Shown: one piece after another, positions 1 through 8,543 of the stretch | How positions within the stretch are numbered: the stretch's first letter is position 1 | Layout of the letters: each line of letters opens with the position of its first letter | From: JAABRU01 sp050180235 | GTDB taxonomy: Bacteria > Desulfobacterota > Desulfobacteria > Desulfobacterales > Desulfococcaceae | Direction of reading: 5' to 3' | Length of the DNA: 64,000 nucleotides | Assembly: GCA_050180235.1 (NCBI GenBank) | Contig: JBFXEJ010000017.1 | Location: 6,448-70,447, forward strand | Notes under the pieces: model-generated | What the model was told of the DNA's origin: nothing | Databases searched by the model: none | Seen by the model: only the letters and a program-made list of their open reading frames with translations | Program-made: the position numbers and the translations under genes

Positions 1-434
1 AGCAGCTTATTCTGATACAGACCCTAAGGCACAAAGAGACACAAATTTTTTTTGTATTCTTGGCAGATTTAAGGTGAGTTCTGAAAATAAATATCCCATT
101 TCAGTTCACATGCACAGGGCAAAAGCTGGAAGCTTTTGATACTTTGCTGGTATATTTTTTTCTGGAAATCACCTAACCGTCATGAAATTTTTTTGCTGAA
201 ATATTTTTCAGATTTCATATTAGACCTCTTGCAAAACTGGGAGTTGCACCTTTGATTTTATTGGATTAAAATTGACTTTTGCAAGAGGTCTATTACATTT
301 TTTCAGATTTTAAGCAGGTCAGCATAAATTTTCGGATATAAAGTTTTCAGAAAAATCCGGTTTTCCGGAAAAACCGGATTTTCTGAATGCACGAAAAATT
401 TCGTTTGCCTGCTTATATAAGGTTTAACTATCAG
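1..434. repeat. Intergenic region made of three palindromic repeats
   Basis: No gene is supported here. Three repeat units follow one another. Positions 69-176 are a copy of the family whose ends read TAAGGTGA and TCACCTAA. Positions 221-292 are a 72-bp unit with 16-bp inverted ends (TAGACCTCTTGCAAAA and its complement), which look like ends of a small transposon derivative. Positions 311-415 have ends TAAGCAGG and CCTGCTTA around an AAAATCCGG hairpin. The last unit runs almost up to the MFS gene. Confidence 0.7.
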
Positions 435-1601
435 ATGACAAAAGAAAATGACCGGATCAATGTCCGTGTGCTTTTTGCTCTTACCCTGGTTCACTTCACA
501 GGCGATTTTTACAGTTCCTTCACAGCACCGCTTTTTCCCCTGTTTGTGGAAAAAATGGGACTTTCCCTGACACAGGTGGGAATCATTGCAGGATTCAGCC
601 GTTTTCTGGCTTTTATTGTGCAGCCTCCGGTGGGCTACCTGGCTGACCGGTACCGGACAAGGGCCTTTATTCTTACCGGTATGCTTATGCCTGTGATTTT
701 TGTGCCTCTGTCCGGCATTTCCACAGGATTTTGGACACTGCTCCTGGCCACTGCGCTGGGTTCTTTCGGCTCTTCCATGTTTCATCCCTCTGTCACAGGA
801 ATGGTTCCGGTATATTCCGGCCATCGGGCAGGATTTGCCATGTCTGTGTTCAATACGGGCGGAACATTTGCCTTTGGTGTCGGCCCGCTTTTTATAACAT
901 GGTATGCAGCCCGTTTCGGGCTGGATGCACTTCCGTTCACCATGATTTTCGGAATGATTGTGTTTGTGTGGATATTCGCGATTCTCCCGCGTCCTGCCAG
1001 CGAGGGACTGCGCAGCCTGGGATTTATCGGTTCTGTCAAAGAAAGTCTGGGCAGTGCGTGGAAAATTGTTGCACTGATATGGGTGGTGATGTTTCTGCGT
1101 GCAGTGGTTGGGCAGTCCTTTCTGACTTTCATGCCGGTGCTGTATGTGCAGAAAGGATATTCCGTTGTTTCAGCAGGTGTGATTTTTTCCCTGTTCACAG
1201 TGGCCGGAACCGTCAGCGGGATCACAGCGGGTCATGTATCTGACAGGATTGGATTTAAACCGGTTTTTATCTGCTCCCATCTTCTTATGACACCCATGCT
1301 GCTGGGGTTTCTGCATTGCACAGGAAACTGGGTTTACCTGGGATCAATACTGGCCGGCGGAGCGGTGCTGGCCTCTCTTCCCCTGGGAGTTGTCATGGCC
1401 CAGAAAATTGCACCCAAAGGCAGATCCATGGTGGCCAGTCTGATGATGGGATTTGCCTATGGACTGGGCGGAATGATTTCACCTCTGGTGGGCAAACTCT
1501 CAGATATTTATTCCATCCATACTGTGCTGAGCATTATATCCCTGATTCCACTGCTGACCCTGGTGCTGATTTGGCGTTTTCCCAACGTGAAAAATGACTG
1601 A
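435..1601 (+). CDS. MFS transporter, Fsr-like
   Basis: Inner-membrane major facilitator of about 388 residues with roughly 12 hydrophobic segments. The first half has the cytoplasmic loop signature GYLADRYRTR after TM2 and the GSFGSSMFHPS stretch typical of the fosmidomycin-resistance (Fsr) branch; the second half repeats it as GHVSDRIGF. Export of a small drug or metabolite by proton antiport is the family role; the substrate cannot be told from sequence. An in-frame ATG at 387 would lengthen the protein by 16 residues, but it lies inside a palindromic repeat (311-415), so ATG 435 is preferred. It stands alone: the next gene is on the other strand. Confidence 0.8.
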   Translation: MTKENDRINVRVLFALTLVHFTGDFYSSFTAPLFPLFVEKMGLSLTQVGIIAGFSRFLAFIVQPPVGYLADRYRTRAFILTGMLMPVIFVPLSGISTGFWTLLLATALGSFGSSMFHPSVTGMVPVYSGHRAGFAMSVFNTGGTFAFGVGPLFITWYAARFGLDALPFTMIFGMIVFVWIFAILPRPASEGLRSLGFIGSVKESLGSAWKIVALIWVVMFLRAVVGQSFLTFMPVLYVQKGYSVVSAGVIFSLFTVAGTVSGITAGHVSDRIGFKPVFICSHLLMTPMLLGFLHCTGNWVYLGSILAGGAVLASLPLGVVMAQKIAPKGRSMVASLMMGFAYGLGGMISPLVGKLSDIYSIHTVLSIISLIPLLTLVLIWRFPNVKND

Positions 1602-1670
1602 TTTCCAATATGGATTGCAAGGGGATTTGATGGAATCCTTTCAGAAACCGTTAGTCACCCTGCTGCACTG

Positions 1671-1855
1671 TCATACTGGCATAAGCCTGAATCCAGTGGA
1701 TTCAACCTGTTCTGAATACCGGCTTTCGCCTGTATGATAACAGAGTGTAATACCAGTTCTCCATTGACCTGATCCAATATTGCCGGTTTTTCCGCTGTTT
1801 TGTATGTGCAAAAAACCGCTCTGCCCAATTTTTGCACTCCTCCGGATCAGGTGCA
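1671..1855. repeat. REP-like palindrome plus truncated ATACC repeat
   Basis: Positions 1671-1738 carry the recurring palindrome seen throughout the window (GTCATACTGGCATAAGCC then ACCGGCTTTCGCC). Positions 1750-1855 begin with ATACCAGTTCTCCATTGA, one end of another palindromic family, and include GTGCAAAAAACCGC opposed to ATTTTTGCACTCC. The second terminal arm is missing, so the copy is truncated. It lies in the convergent gap between the MFS gene and the ABC gene. Confidence 0.6.
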
Positions 1856-1864
1856 AGCCTCCTG

Positions 1865-3646
1865 TCATTCCCCGCTGAGTTCCTCTTCAATTTCCTGCAG
1901 ACGCCAGGTGCGCGCGTAATAACCGTTGCCAGCCAGCAGTTGTGCATGTGTGCCGGATTCTGTGATGCGTCCGTCCGTGAGCGTGATGATCCGATCTGCA
2001 AAGCGCAGGGCAGACAGACGGTGTGAAACAATGATTACAGTCCTCAGTTGAGCGGGGTTCCGGCAGATTTCCCTTATGGTCTGAATAATTGCAGTTCCGG
2101 TTTCCGCATCCACCTGACTGATGGGATCGTCCAGAATCAGTATGGGCGCGTTTCTAAGCAGAGCTCGGGCCAGCGCGATCCTCTGTTTCTGTCCTCCGGA
2201 CAGAATCACCCCTTTTTCTCCCACAATGGTTTCCAGTCCCTGGGGAAAATCAGCTATGGTATTTTCCAGAGCAGCTTTGCGCACTGCTTCCCTCAACTGC
2301 TCTTCACTGACATCAGGACTGCCGAATGTGATATTTTCCCGGATGGTTCCGGAAAAAAGAAAGGGTTCCTGGGGCACAAAGGAAATCAGTCCGCGCAGGT
2401 CAGAAAGAAATATTTTGCGAATATCCATCCCGTCCAAACTGATGCTTCCCTGCGAAACATCGTAAATCCGGGGAATCAGTTGCAGCAGAGTGCTTTTGCC
2501 GCTTCCGGGCGGCCCCACAATGCCAAGCGTGTTTCCCTTTTCCACCCGGAAACTGATATTGTCCAGCACCATCGGACTGCCGGATTTGGGATCAGCAGAC
2601 TGGGGGGCATCATAGGAAAATCCAGCATTTTCCATGATGATTTCGCGTGTGAATTCCTTAAAGGAAACTGCATCCGGATGATCCTTTATGTCCGGCAGAG
2701 TCCGGATAATCAGGGCAACGCGCTCCAAAGATGCCTTTCCCCGCTGGATCAGATTGATGACCCATCCCAGAGCCATCATGGGCCAGGTCAGCATTCCCAG
2801 ATAGCTGATAAAAGCCACAAAATCACCGGGTGTAATCACAGCGAAAATGGTTTCCCGTCCGCCCAGCCACAGGACAAGGGTAAGGCTGAGATTGGTGAAA
2901 AAAACCATCATGGGAAAAAACGAGCCGGTTGTGCGTGCCAGCCGCAGATTCCGTGTCATATTTTCTCTGGAGATTTTTTCCACCACAGACACAGATTCTG
3001 CCTCCCGGTTATATGCTTTGACAATACGGATTCCGGCAAAGCGTTCCCGCACAATCTCAGTCAGATCCGAAAACGCTTCCTGCACCGACATATACGCACT
3101 GTGCATCTGTTTGCTGAAAAAACGGGTGCATAATGCAATCAAAGGCATTGGAATAATGACAAAAAGGGTCAGTCGCAGATTGATATACATCATAAATCCG
3201 ATGGTCATCATGCCCATTACAATGGAATCTGTGACAGCCACCAGACCCATACCTGCCGCCATACGGATCTGCTGCATATCATTGGTGGCATGGGCCATTA
3301 TGTCACCGGTTTTCACACGGCTGAACCATGAATCCGGCAGAGTCTGCAGATGATCAAACAGCCGGTTGCGCAAACCTTCTTCCAGTTCACGGGACATGCC
3401 CATAAGATAATAGCGCCACATATACCGCAGCACAACCATGATGAGGGCCAGTCCCGTAATCCACAGCCCGTAGCGCAGCAGGGACGCGGAATCCGTGCGG
3501 AACGCGGTAAGATCGTCCACCGCGGCTTTGATAATGCGGGGAACAATGAGTTGCAGCAGATCAACCAGAATCAGGGCCAGCAGGCCCAGAAAAATGCCGA
3601 AACGGTTGCTGACAAAATAAGGGCGGATCAGATCAAAAGGTTTCAT
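1865..3646 (-). CDS. ABC exporter half-transporter, MdlA-like
   Basis: Fused membrane domain (about residues 1-330, six transmembrane segments) and nucleotide-binding domain, 593 residues, the usual size for MsbA/MdlA-type half exporters. Walker A is GPPGSGKST (378-386), signature LSGGQ (482-486), Walker B ILILDD (502-507), H-loop His near 542. The residue after the Walker B aspartate is Asp507 rather than the catalytic Glu. That substitution marks the degenerate half of heterodimeric exporters such as MdlA/MdlB or TM287/288. No partner half-transporter lies next to it in this window, so a partner would have to be encoded elsewhere. Substrate unknown. The ATG is followed directly by a plausible MKPFDLIRPYF start. 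Confidence 0.88.
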   Translation of the reverse strand: MKPFDLIRPYFVSNRFGIFLGLLALILVDLLQLIVPRIIKAAVDDLTAFRTDSASLLRYGLWITGLALIMVVLRYMWRYYLMGMSRELEEGLRNRLFDHLQTLPDSWFSRVKTGDIMAHATNDMQQIRMAAGMGLVAVTDSIVMGMMTIGFMMYINLRLTLFVIIPMPLIALCTRFFSKQMHSAYMSVQEAFSDLTEIVRERFAGIRIVKAYNREAESVSVVEKISRENMTRNLRLARTTGSFFPMMVFFTNLSLTLVLWLGGRETIFAVITPGDFVAFISYLGMLTWPMMALGWVINLIQRGKASLERVALIIRTLPDIKDHPDAVSFKEFTREIIMENAGFSYDAPQSADPKSGSPMVLDNISFRVEKGNTLGIVGPPGSGKSTLLQLIPRIYDVSQGSISLDGMDIRKIFLSDLRGLISFVPQEPFLFSGTIRENITFGSPDVSEEQLREAVRKAALENTIADFPQGLETIVGEKGVILSGGQKQRIALARALLRNAPILILDDPISQVDAETGTAIIQTIREICRNPAQLRTVIIVSHRLSALRFADRIITLTDGRITESGTHAQLLAGNGYYARTWRLQEIEEELSGE

Positions 3647-3845
3647 GGTTTATAAAAAAAATTAAATTTTTCCTGCAAATTCAGGGCAATTTGAACAAAC
3701 TAGTGAATCATATGGCGGGCGGATAACGGTCTTTTCACACCCTGTCCACTAAAAAATATAACGTACGGCTCACCATCTGTAGGAAGATTCCACAAAACTG
3801 GCTAAATGCCGATGCTTTTCTAAAAATTGAAAATTTCCAAATCAG

Positions 3846-3884
3846 CTCGGCCCCTGCAGTCTGGTGCAGCCGATTGTTCGGCAA
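3846..3884 (-). other. Possible degenerate attC arm after the 155-residue gene
   Basis: Read on the minus strand, directly after the TAG stop, the sequence GCCGAACAATCGGCTGCA followed by GGGGCCGAGCTGA resembles the left arm of an integron attC site. A convincing GTTRRRY right end was not found, so this is only suggestive and may be a decayed site. Confidence 0.25.
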
Positions 3885-4352
3885 CTATGCTATTGCAGGT
3901 TCGACAAATGCATAAGTTACTGGCTTATGTGAAGCAAGACCGTTTTCAGCCATCCATTCGTGAAACGATTCCAAATCGATACCTTCCGGTTCCGTCCAAG
4001 TGTCTTCTCGAAGGAAGTGCCAAACATACTCGCGAATGAATCCCTCATTTCGTATGCGAACGAGGGAATGAAGATAGTCGTCTGTAATGACCAAATCATC
4101 TGGATAAGTGGCCCAAAATTCTGCCAGAGCATCTCGAGCAAAGCACTCCTCATCAAATGATGATGGTTGACCGATTCTCTCAGGATGCATTTCAAAGTAT
4201 TCACCGGTGCGTACCAGGACTTTCGTTCCGGCATAAGTCGTCCACGCTGCAGCAGTTTCAACACCGGTTTGAGCTCCAGGGTGCAAGTTGATTGTCCACT
4301 CTGGTTTTTTACGCTTTCTTTTAAACAGCCATCTGAACATTCGAAACCTCAT
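3885..4352 (-). CDS. Unknown protein, putative integron cassette gene
   Basis: 155-residue protein of no family I recognise. It starts with a basic segment (MRFRMFRWLFKRKRKKPEW) and continues as an acidic, aromatic-rich soluble domain with several Trp and Tyr. The ATG lies only 3 bases past the right end of an attC-like site (4355-4439) on the same strand, as expected for the next gene in a cassette array. It is preceded by the 390-residue gene in the same orientation. No signal peptide or transmembrane segment is evident. Function cannot be stated. Confidence 0.6.
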   Translation of the reverse strand: MRFRMFRWLFKRKRKKPEWTINLHPGAQTGVETAAAWTTYAGTKVLVRTGEYFEMHPERIGQPSSFDEECFARDALAEFWATYPDDLVITDDYLHSLVRIRNEGFIREYVWHFLREDTWTEPEGIDLESFHEWMAENGLASHKPVTYAFVEPAIA

Positions 4353-4354
4353 TT

Positions 4355-4439
4355 GCTGAACAATGAGTTAAGCGGCTCAAAGGGTGGAGCGACCGCAGGG
4401 AGCGGAACCCTTTGAGTCCGCTTGAGCGCCGGGTTAGCC
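4355..4439 (-). other. attC-like integron recombination site
   Basis: Read on the minus strand: R'' GGCTAAC (4439-4433), L'' GCTCAAGCGGAC (4427-4416), an inner stem CTCAAAGGG / CCCTTTGAG, L' CCGCTTAACTC (4375-4365) and R' GTTCAGC (4361-4355). The order and polarity match a 59-base element lying after the 390-residue gene and before the 155-residue gene. R' departs from GTTRRRY at one position. No integrase gene is in the window. Confidence 0.7.
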
Positions 4440-4627
4440 CTTTTTCTGTATCTTTGTGGTTGATAAGCACTGTTTTATATTATCGGATAATTGGTTATAA
4501 AATCAAACCTTTGCTTATATTTTTTGATAAATTTTATTCCTTATTATAAAAAATTGCCATTAAATTCAATATCCAATCTGTGATTTTTACTTTTGTTTCT
4601 CTTTTGCGTACATTATCTAAGAATTTA

Positions 4628-5800
4628 CTATTGTGTCCTCGGAATTTGTTCACGGAATTCCATGTGAAAAGTTGACTCAAAGTAGGACAGGACTTTTTCC
4701 CATTGTTCGAATGGGGCGGTCAGTGTGAATATTATCTCTATCGGCCATTCGCCCGAGTCTGAGATGTAAAAAACCACTTTTCTTTCTGGCCAACCGCATT
4801 CCGAATTCTCCTTTATGATTTTATCAACACGATAGAACATCTCGGTTTTGTAAAGGTTCGGCTGAGGATCATTAAAGTGGTAGTTCAGTAATTGATCTCG
4901 AGTTCTTAGAAATCCGGTCCGTCCGTGCCAACACCGACCATAATTAAGATTCAAGAGCAAATTTCCCTTGGGGATTTCTTGCTTGGTATCGATATCAGAA
5001 GTTGCCTCAGCTTTAAATGTATAATAATCTGTATGAAGCGATTCCTCCCAACTATCGAATTCCGGCAGGTCAAATTTGATTTTAAGACTTGTTCCCGGAA
5101 TCAGTATCCCCAGATTGCTGGGAGCTTCTTCTGGGATGCGGTTTGGATCCGGCTGCTCTTCACCCGTCATGAGATCAAGAAGCCACCAGCCATCATTTCG
5201 CCAAAACTTCATTAAATAGCTATGCGGCACGAGAGTGAAACTGGCAGCACTGCCTGAAGCTTCAATATTATATTGGCGGTATATTTTTTCATACGAAAAT
5301 ACAAAAACTGTGTATTGATAAATCGGAAAGTTATGCGGACGCCCTGGAATAATTTCCTCGCGATAAACAGAGTCAAAGTGTTGGATGGCAACCCATAAGT
5401 CTGAGTTATCAATAGGATAGGCATGACTTATTGCATCGGAAATTAAGTCCGTATTGGAACGAAGGAACTTCATCTCAATTGGCTTACCGTTTCCATTTTG
5501 TATAAAGTAACGGAATTGATATCCAATTGGATAATTGTCCCTTGGCCCTTCCGGAGTTAAAAACAAATTTGCCCTTTTGATAATTTGTTGAACGAGAAGG
5601 CGTTGTTCTTTTTTTTGATTCTCGGCATGTCGTACAGACAGCACAACGGGTTGTTCGATATCACTGCCCGTCCTGTAACCGACAGGGAAGGGCCCCATCC
5701 CTACACAACCATAAAAAGCGTACAGCGATAATCCTAACAGAATCACATCTAAATTAGCTCTGTTGAGTTTCATATTAAATAAAGATCGTAAATTTTTCAT
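4628..5800 (-). CDS. Unknown secreted lipoprotein-like protein
   Basis: 390 residues, no family recognised. A second in-frame Met at residue 10 begins a signal-like sequence (ILLGLSLYAFYGC), where the Cys sits in a lipobox-like setting, so it is probably exported and perhaps lipid-anchored. The remainder is soluble, rich in Tyr, Trp and Asp, without repeats or obvious catalytic motif. The gene lies upstream of an attC-like site in the orientation expected for a cassette gene, though 190 bp separate its stop from the site, which is long. The base composition is more A+T-rich than the neighbouring ABC exporter and kdsB genes, which fits transfer. Confidence 0.6.
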   Translation of the reverse strand: MKNLRSLFNMKLNRANLDVILLGLSLYAFYGCVGMGPFPVGYRTGSDIEQPVVLSVRHAENQKKEQRLLVQQIIKRANLFLTPEGPRDNYPIGYQFRYFIQNGNGKPIEMKFLRSNTDLISDAISHAYPIDNSDLWVAIQHFDSVYREEIIPGRPHNFPIYQYTVFVFSYEKIYRQYNIEASGSAASFTLVPHSYLMKFWRNDGWWLLDLMTGEEQPDPNRIPEEAPSNLGILIPGTSLKIKFDLPEFDSWEESLHTDYYTFKAEATSDIDTKQEIPKGNLLLNLNYGRCWHGRTGFLRTRDQLLNYHFNDPQPNLYKTEMFYRVDKIIKENSECGWPERKVVFYISDSGEWPIEIIFTLTAPFEQWEKVLSYFESTFHMEFREQIPRTQ

Positions 5801-6113
5801 TTGGCTAACCAGTTATTATCCGGATCATGATAACATTCGATTCTGCATATTATCATGATCTGTAAAAATTCATCCTGAGATTTTTACCATATCATACAAT
5901 AGAGATCAACAGAATATGAGTATTCCAGATCATCAGATTCAACTTTGATAATGCCGCAGAAGATCAAAAAATTCCATCACACTAAGGAAAGCCGGAGTTC
6001 AGAACCGTCAGAAAATGCTGAATTCCGGCTTTCGCCGGAATGACGGTCAGATCTAATAACTGCCTGATTTTTGGAAAGACTGCATAACATCACTTATAAC
6101 TTATAAATGGATA
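5801..6113. repeat. Intergenic gap with REP-like palindrome
   Basis: No gene seen. Positions 5988-6046 carry the palindrome with GCCGGAGTTCAGAACC on one side and GGCTTTCGCCGGAATGACGG on the other, the same family as those near 36.3, 36.6, 39.7, 40.7 and 43.4 kb. The rest is A+T-rich. Confidence 0.55.
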
Positions 6114-6578
6114 TTATTTCTCTGACCTGTGATTTATCTGATTCACAGAATTCTGGTTCGACAGTTCGGAAAGGAGATCTCTGATGCTCCAAATCTTTAC
6201 TCCATGACGTTCCATAGCCGAACGCAGTTCATCATCTGCCTGCAAATCCTTATCCCCGGAAACGATGGCATCTGCCTGCCCGTCTGTCGCAGTTGCCAAA
6301 ACCGGATGGTCTTTGGGATCACGGCATAAAGGCGGAACTGTTTGCAGATTTACCATTTTTCCGCGCTGATACAACTGTTTCAGCAGAATTTCCGCATGAT
6401 CCTGATTGATATATTTCTTCAGACGCGAACGCTGCCGGACTTCATCAAATTCATCAATAAGTGGCTGACTGACAATCACTATGAACTTGTTTTCCCTCCA
6501 TGCCTGCAAAACAGGCAGTGCAGAACGTCCACCAGGCAATGCACTGATCCATATATTTGTATCAACAACTGTTTTCAT
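6114..6578 (-). CDS. PIN-domain toxin
   Basis: 154-residue PIN domain ribonuclease of the COG1569-type toxin family. It opens with VVDTNIWISAL, carrying the first acidic metal ligand. Further conserved acidic residues are in CRDPKDHPVLATA and in AIVSGDKDLQ, the usual PIN active-site layout. PIN toxins cleave RNA and are neutralised by a co-encoded antitoxin. Its ATG overlaps the TGA of the alternative reading frame of the upstream antitoxin (ATGA), which supports a two-gene operon. The C-terminal tail (SNQNSVNQINHRSEK) is low in structure. Confidence 0.85.
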   Translation of the reverse strand: MKTVVDTNIWISALPGGRSALPVLQAWRENKFIVIVSQPLIDEFDEVRQRSRLKKYINQDHAEILLKQLYQRGKMVNLQTVPPLCRDPKDHPVLATATDGQADAIVSGDKDLQADDELRSAMERHGVKIWSIRDLLSELSNQNSVNQINHRSEK

Positions 6579-6638
6579 TGCACTGCCGGTTGTCTGTGTT
6601 TTTGGCGGACAGCCTGTATTTCCTTTGCAATATCAGCA

Positions 6639-6833
6639 TCACTGATATTTTTTTTCCTCAACAGCAGCCAACCGGACAATCAGATCATCGAGTTCAGCAT
6701 CCAAATCTGTTTCAGCCAGAACCTTTGCCACCTGAATACGTGACGGTTTGTCCAGATCGCGGATGATCGCAAGCAACTGATCAAGGTTCAGGCTGACATT
6801 GGGAATTGTAATTTCTGCTGCCTGTATATTCAT
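6639..6833 (-). CDS. Antitoxin partner of PIN toxin, frameshifted at A8
   Basis: 64 residues (MNIQAAEITIPNVSLNL...), preceded by an AAGGAG ribosome site. The reading frame stops shortly after a run of eight A. If one A is skipped, the frame continues as ISDADIAKEIQAVRQK and ends at a TGA (6575-6577) that overlaps the toxin ATG, giving an 85-residue protein. The longer form has the expected antitoxin layout: an N-terminal domain, a charged C-terminal helix that would hold the toxin, and translational coupling. The break may be a real mutation, programmed slippage or a sequence error. Confidence 0.7.
   Translation of the reverse strand: MNIQAAEITIPNVSLNLDQLLAIIRDLDKPSRIQVAKVLAETDLDAELDDLIVRLAAVEEKKYQ
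6648..6655 (-). other. A8 slippery tract in antitoxin gene
   Basis: Eight consecutive A on the coding strand mark the exact point where the antitoxin frame is lost. Omitting one A restores the open frame through to the toxin start. Poly-A runs are known sites of polymerase and ribosome slippage. Confidence 0.7.
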
Positions 6834-6883
6834 TTTTCAGACTCCTTTGTATCATATTTGAGGGTGAATCAGATCAAAATGCT

Positions 6884-7630
6884 TCATGGTTTGTAAGAAT
6901 TCTGCAATATGCTTTCCATTCGGGCAATATCTTCAGGCAGATCCACTTCAGGCGAATCATACTCGGTGACAATAACTTTGATTTTGTAACCGTATTCCAG
7001 TGCGCGGAGCTGTTCGAGTTTTTCAATGCCTTCCAGTTTTCCCTCAGGCAGTTTTCTGAATATATCCAGAAAAGACCGGGTATAGGCATATACACCAAGA
7101 TGCTTGTATGTGTCAAACACGGCAGACGGTTCCCGTCCGAAGGGAATGGCCGAGCGGGAAAAATACAGGGCAAATCCCTGCGAGTCAAACACGACTTTCA
7201 CATCTTTGGGATTGGTGATTTCTTCGGGACGGACAATTTTGTATGCTAAAGTGCTCATGTTCAGGCCCGGATCGGAAAAAAAAGGACTGACCACCTCATC
7301 CAGACAGCGGGAATCCAGCAGAGGCTGATCTCCCTGCACATTGATGACAATATCCTCAGGTGCAAGCCCCATCTGATGCGCGGCATCACCTGCCCGATCC
7401 GTGCCGGAGCGGTTTTCCGCAGAAGTCATCATGGCCCTGCCACCAAAGGAATGCACGGCATCCAGAATCCGGGCATCGTCTGTCGCGACCACCACATCAG
7501 TTACATTTTCCGCTTTTCGAGCGGCTTCATACACACGCTGAATCATGGCTTTGCCCGCAATCTTTGCCAGAGGCTTGCCCTTAAAACGGGTTGATCCGTA
7601 ACGGGAGGGAATAATTACCGCAATTTTCAT
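6884..7630 (-). CDS. kdsB: 3-deoxy-manno-octulosonate cytidylyltransferase
   Basis: 248 residues, full family length. Makes CMP-KDO from CTP and KDO in the cytoplasm, the activation step for lipopolysaccharide inner core. Diagnostic motifs are all present: IPSRYGSTRFKGKPL (7-21, CTP binding), VATDD (48-52), SGTDR (near 75) and NVQGDQP (97-103, metal/CMP site). It implies a Gram-negative outer membrane with KDO-containing LPS. No other LPS gene lies beside it; the flanking antitoxin/toxin pair and a 900-bp repeat-filled gap suggest it is transcribed alone. Confidence 0.95.
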   Translation of the reverse strand: MKIAVIIPSRYGSTRFKGKPLAKIAGKAMIQRVYEAARKAENVTDVVVATDDARILDAVHSFGGRAMMTSAENRSGTDRAGDAAHQMGLAPEDIVINVQGDQPLLDSRCLDEVVSPFFSDPGLNMSTLAYKIVRPEEITNPKDVKVVFDSQGFALYFSRSAIPFGREPSAVFDTYKHLGVYAYTRSFLDIFRKLPEGKLEGIEKLEQLRALEYGYKIKVIVTEYDSPEVDLPEDIARMESILQNSYKP

Positions 7631-8543
7631 AAAAAATAAAGCCTTTCGTTTGGTTTCAGATTTTTTCTATAATAATATCAGTCCTTACGGATTTTTTCCG
7701 TCCGTGTGTCAGACCCGAATCAACGGATTTGACCCACTGCCTTTCTTTTATTTATTTAGAAATACAACGCAGCAGTACCTGAGCAGCACTGCCAAAGATT
7801 CTTTCACTGAACATTCTGATTTTTCCTGAAATTATAACACGTCTGTATTTATTTGTAAAGTTTAAATGTTATAAGCAAGTCAGCATAAATTTTCGGGTAT
7901 AAAAAAGTTGTTTTTTAAGAGAAACCGGGTTTTCTGAAAATGCCGACTTTTCACCAAATGACAGGATTCATCCGGTGGTTTCAGTATTTTTTAAAAAAAG
8001 ATCAACTGCGGCCGCACGGGCGCTTCGGATGGGCCGGACAGCAGTCCGGAAAAATTTTAAAAAAAAAGTGCTCCCTCCGATCTCCGGAACAGTTCCTGTT
8101 TCAGAGGAACACCCGGTTTTGGAACCGGATGAACTGCGGTCTTATACCAATTTTCTATTGAAAGTATATTTATGATTCGGTTTCCCACAGAGAACACAGA
8201 GAGAAAAAACCACAGAGAACACAGAGGAAATAACTCACTTTATTGTATAAATTCAATAGCGAATTGGTATTACTCCGGTAAAAAATCAGATCAGGTACGG
8301 ATTTGGCCGGGGGCGGAACGCCGGACACGGCGTACTGCCGGGATCGCCTTCGGAAACTGTTCAGCGGAATGCAGCCTGTTTTTATATTCGTTGACTGTAA
8401 GCTCCTTATCTGATAGTGCTCCAAATCCGTTGATGAATCAGGGTTCTTCCTCTCCCGAAGTGAGGAAAATTCAGAATCATCGGATTTGCAATATCCAAAG
8501 CAGACAGCAATTCATCCAATTCCGTGAAAAGGAGAAAATCCGC
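7631..8543. repeat. Long repeat-filled intergenic region
   Basis: No supported gene. Positions 7872-7940 hold one end of the TAAGCA..AGCATAAATTTTCGG family. Positions 8144-8270 are a copy of the ATACC..GGTAT family with ends ATACCAATTTTCTATTGA and TTCAATAGCGAATTGGTAT. It contains the words CACAGAGAACACAGAG in tandem, also found near 47.0 and 53.3-53.4 kb. An open frame from 8172 continues into the methyltransferase but is repeat-derived. Confidence 0.6.

Noticed and set aside
2048..3133. 361-residue plus-strand open frame
   Set aside because: Antisense of the ABC exporter ATPase and membrane domains; no recognisable domain.
8172..8543. N-terminal extension of the methyltransferase frame
   Set aside because: The DNA is an ATACC..GGTAT repeat and CACAGAG words, and a good ribosome site precedes ATG 8544.
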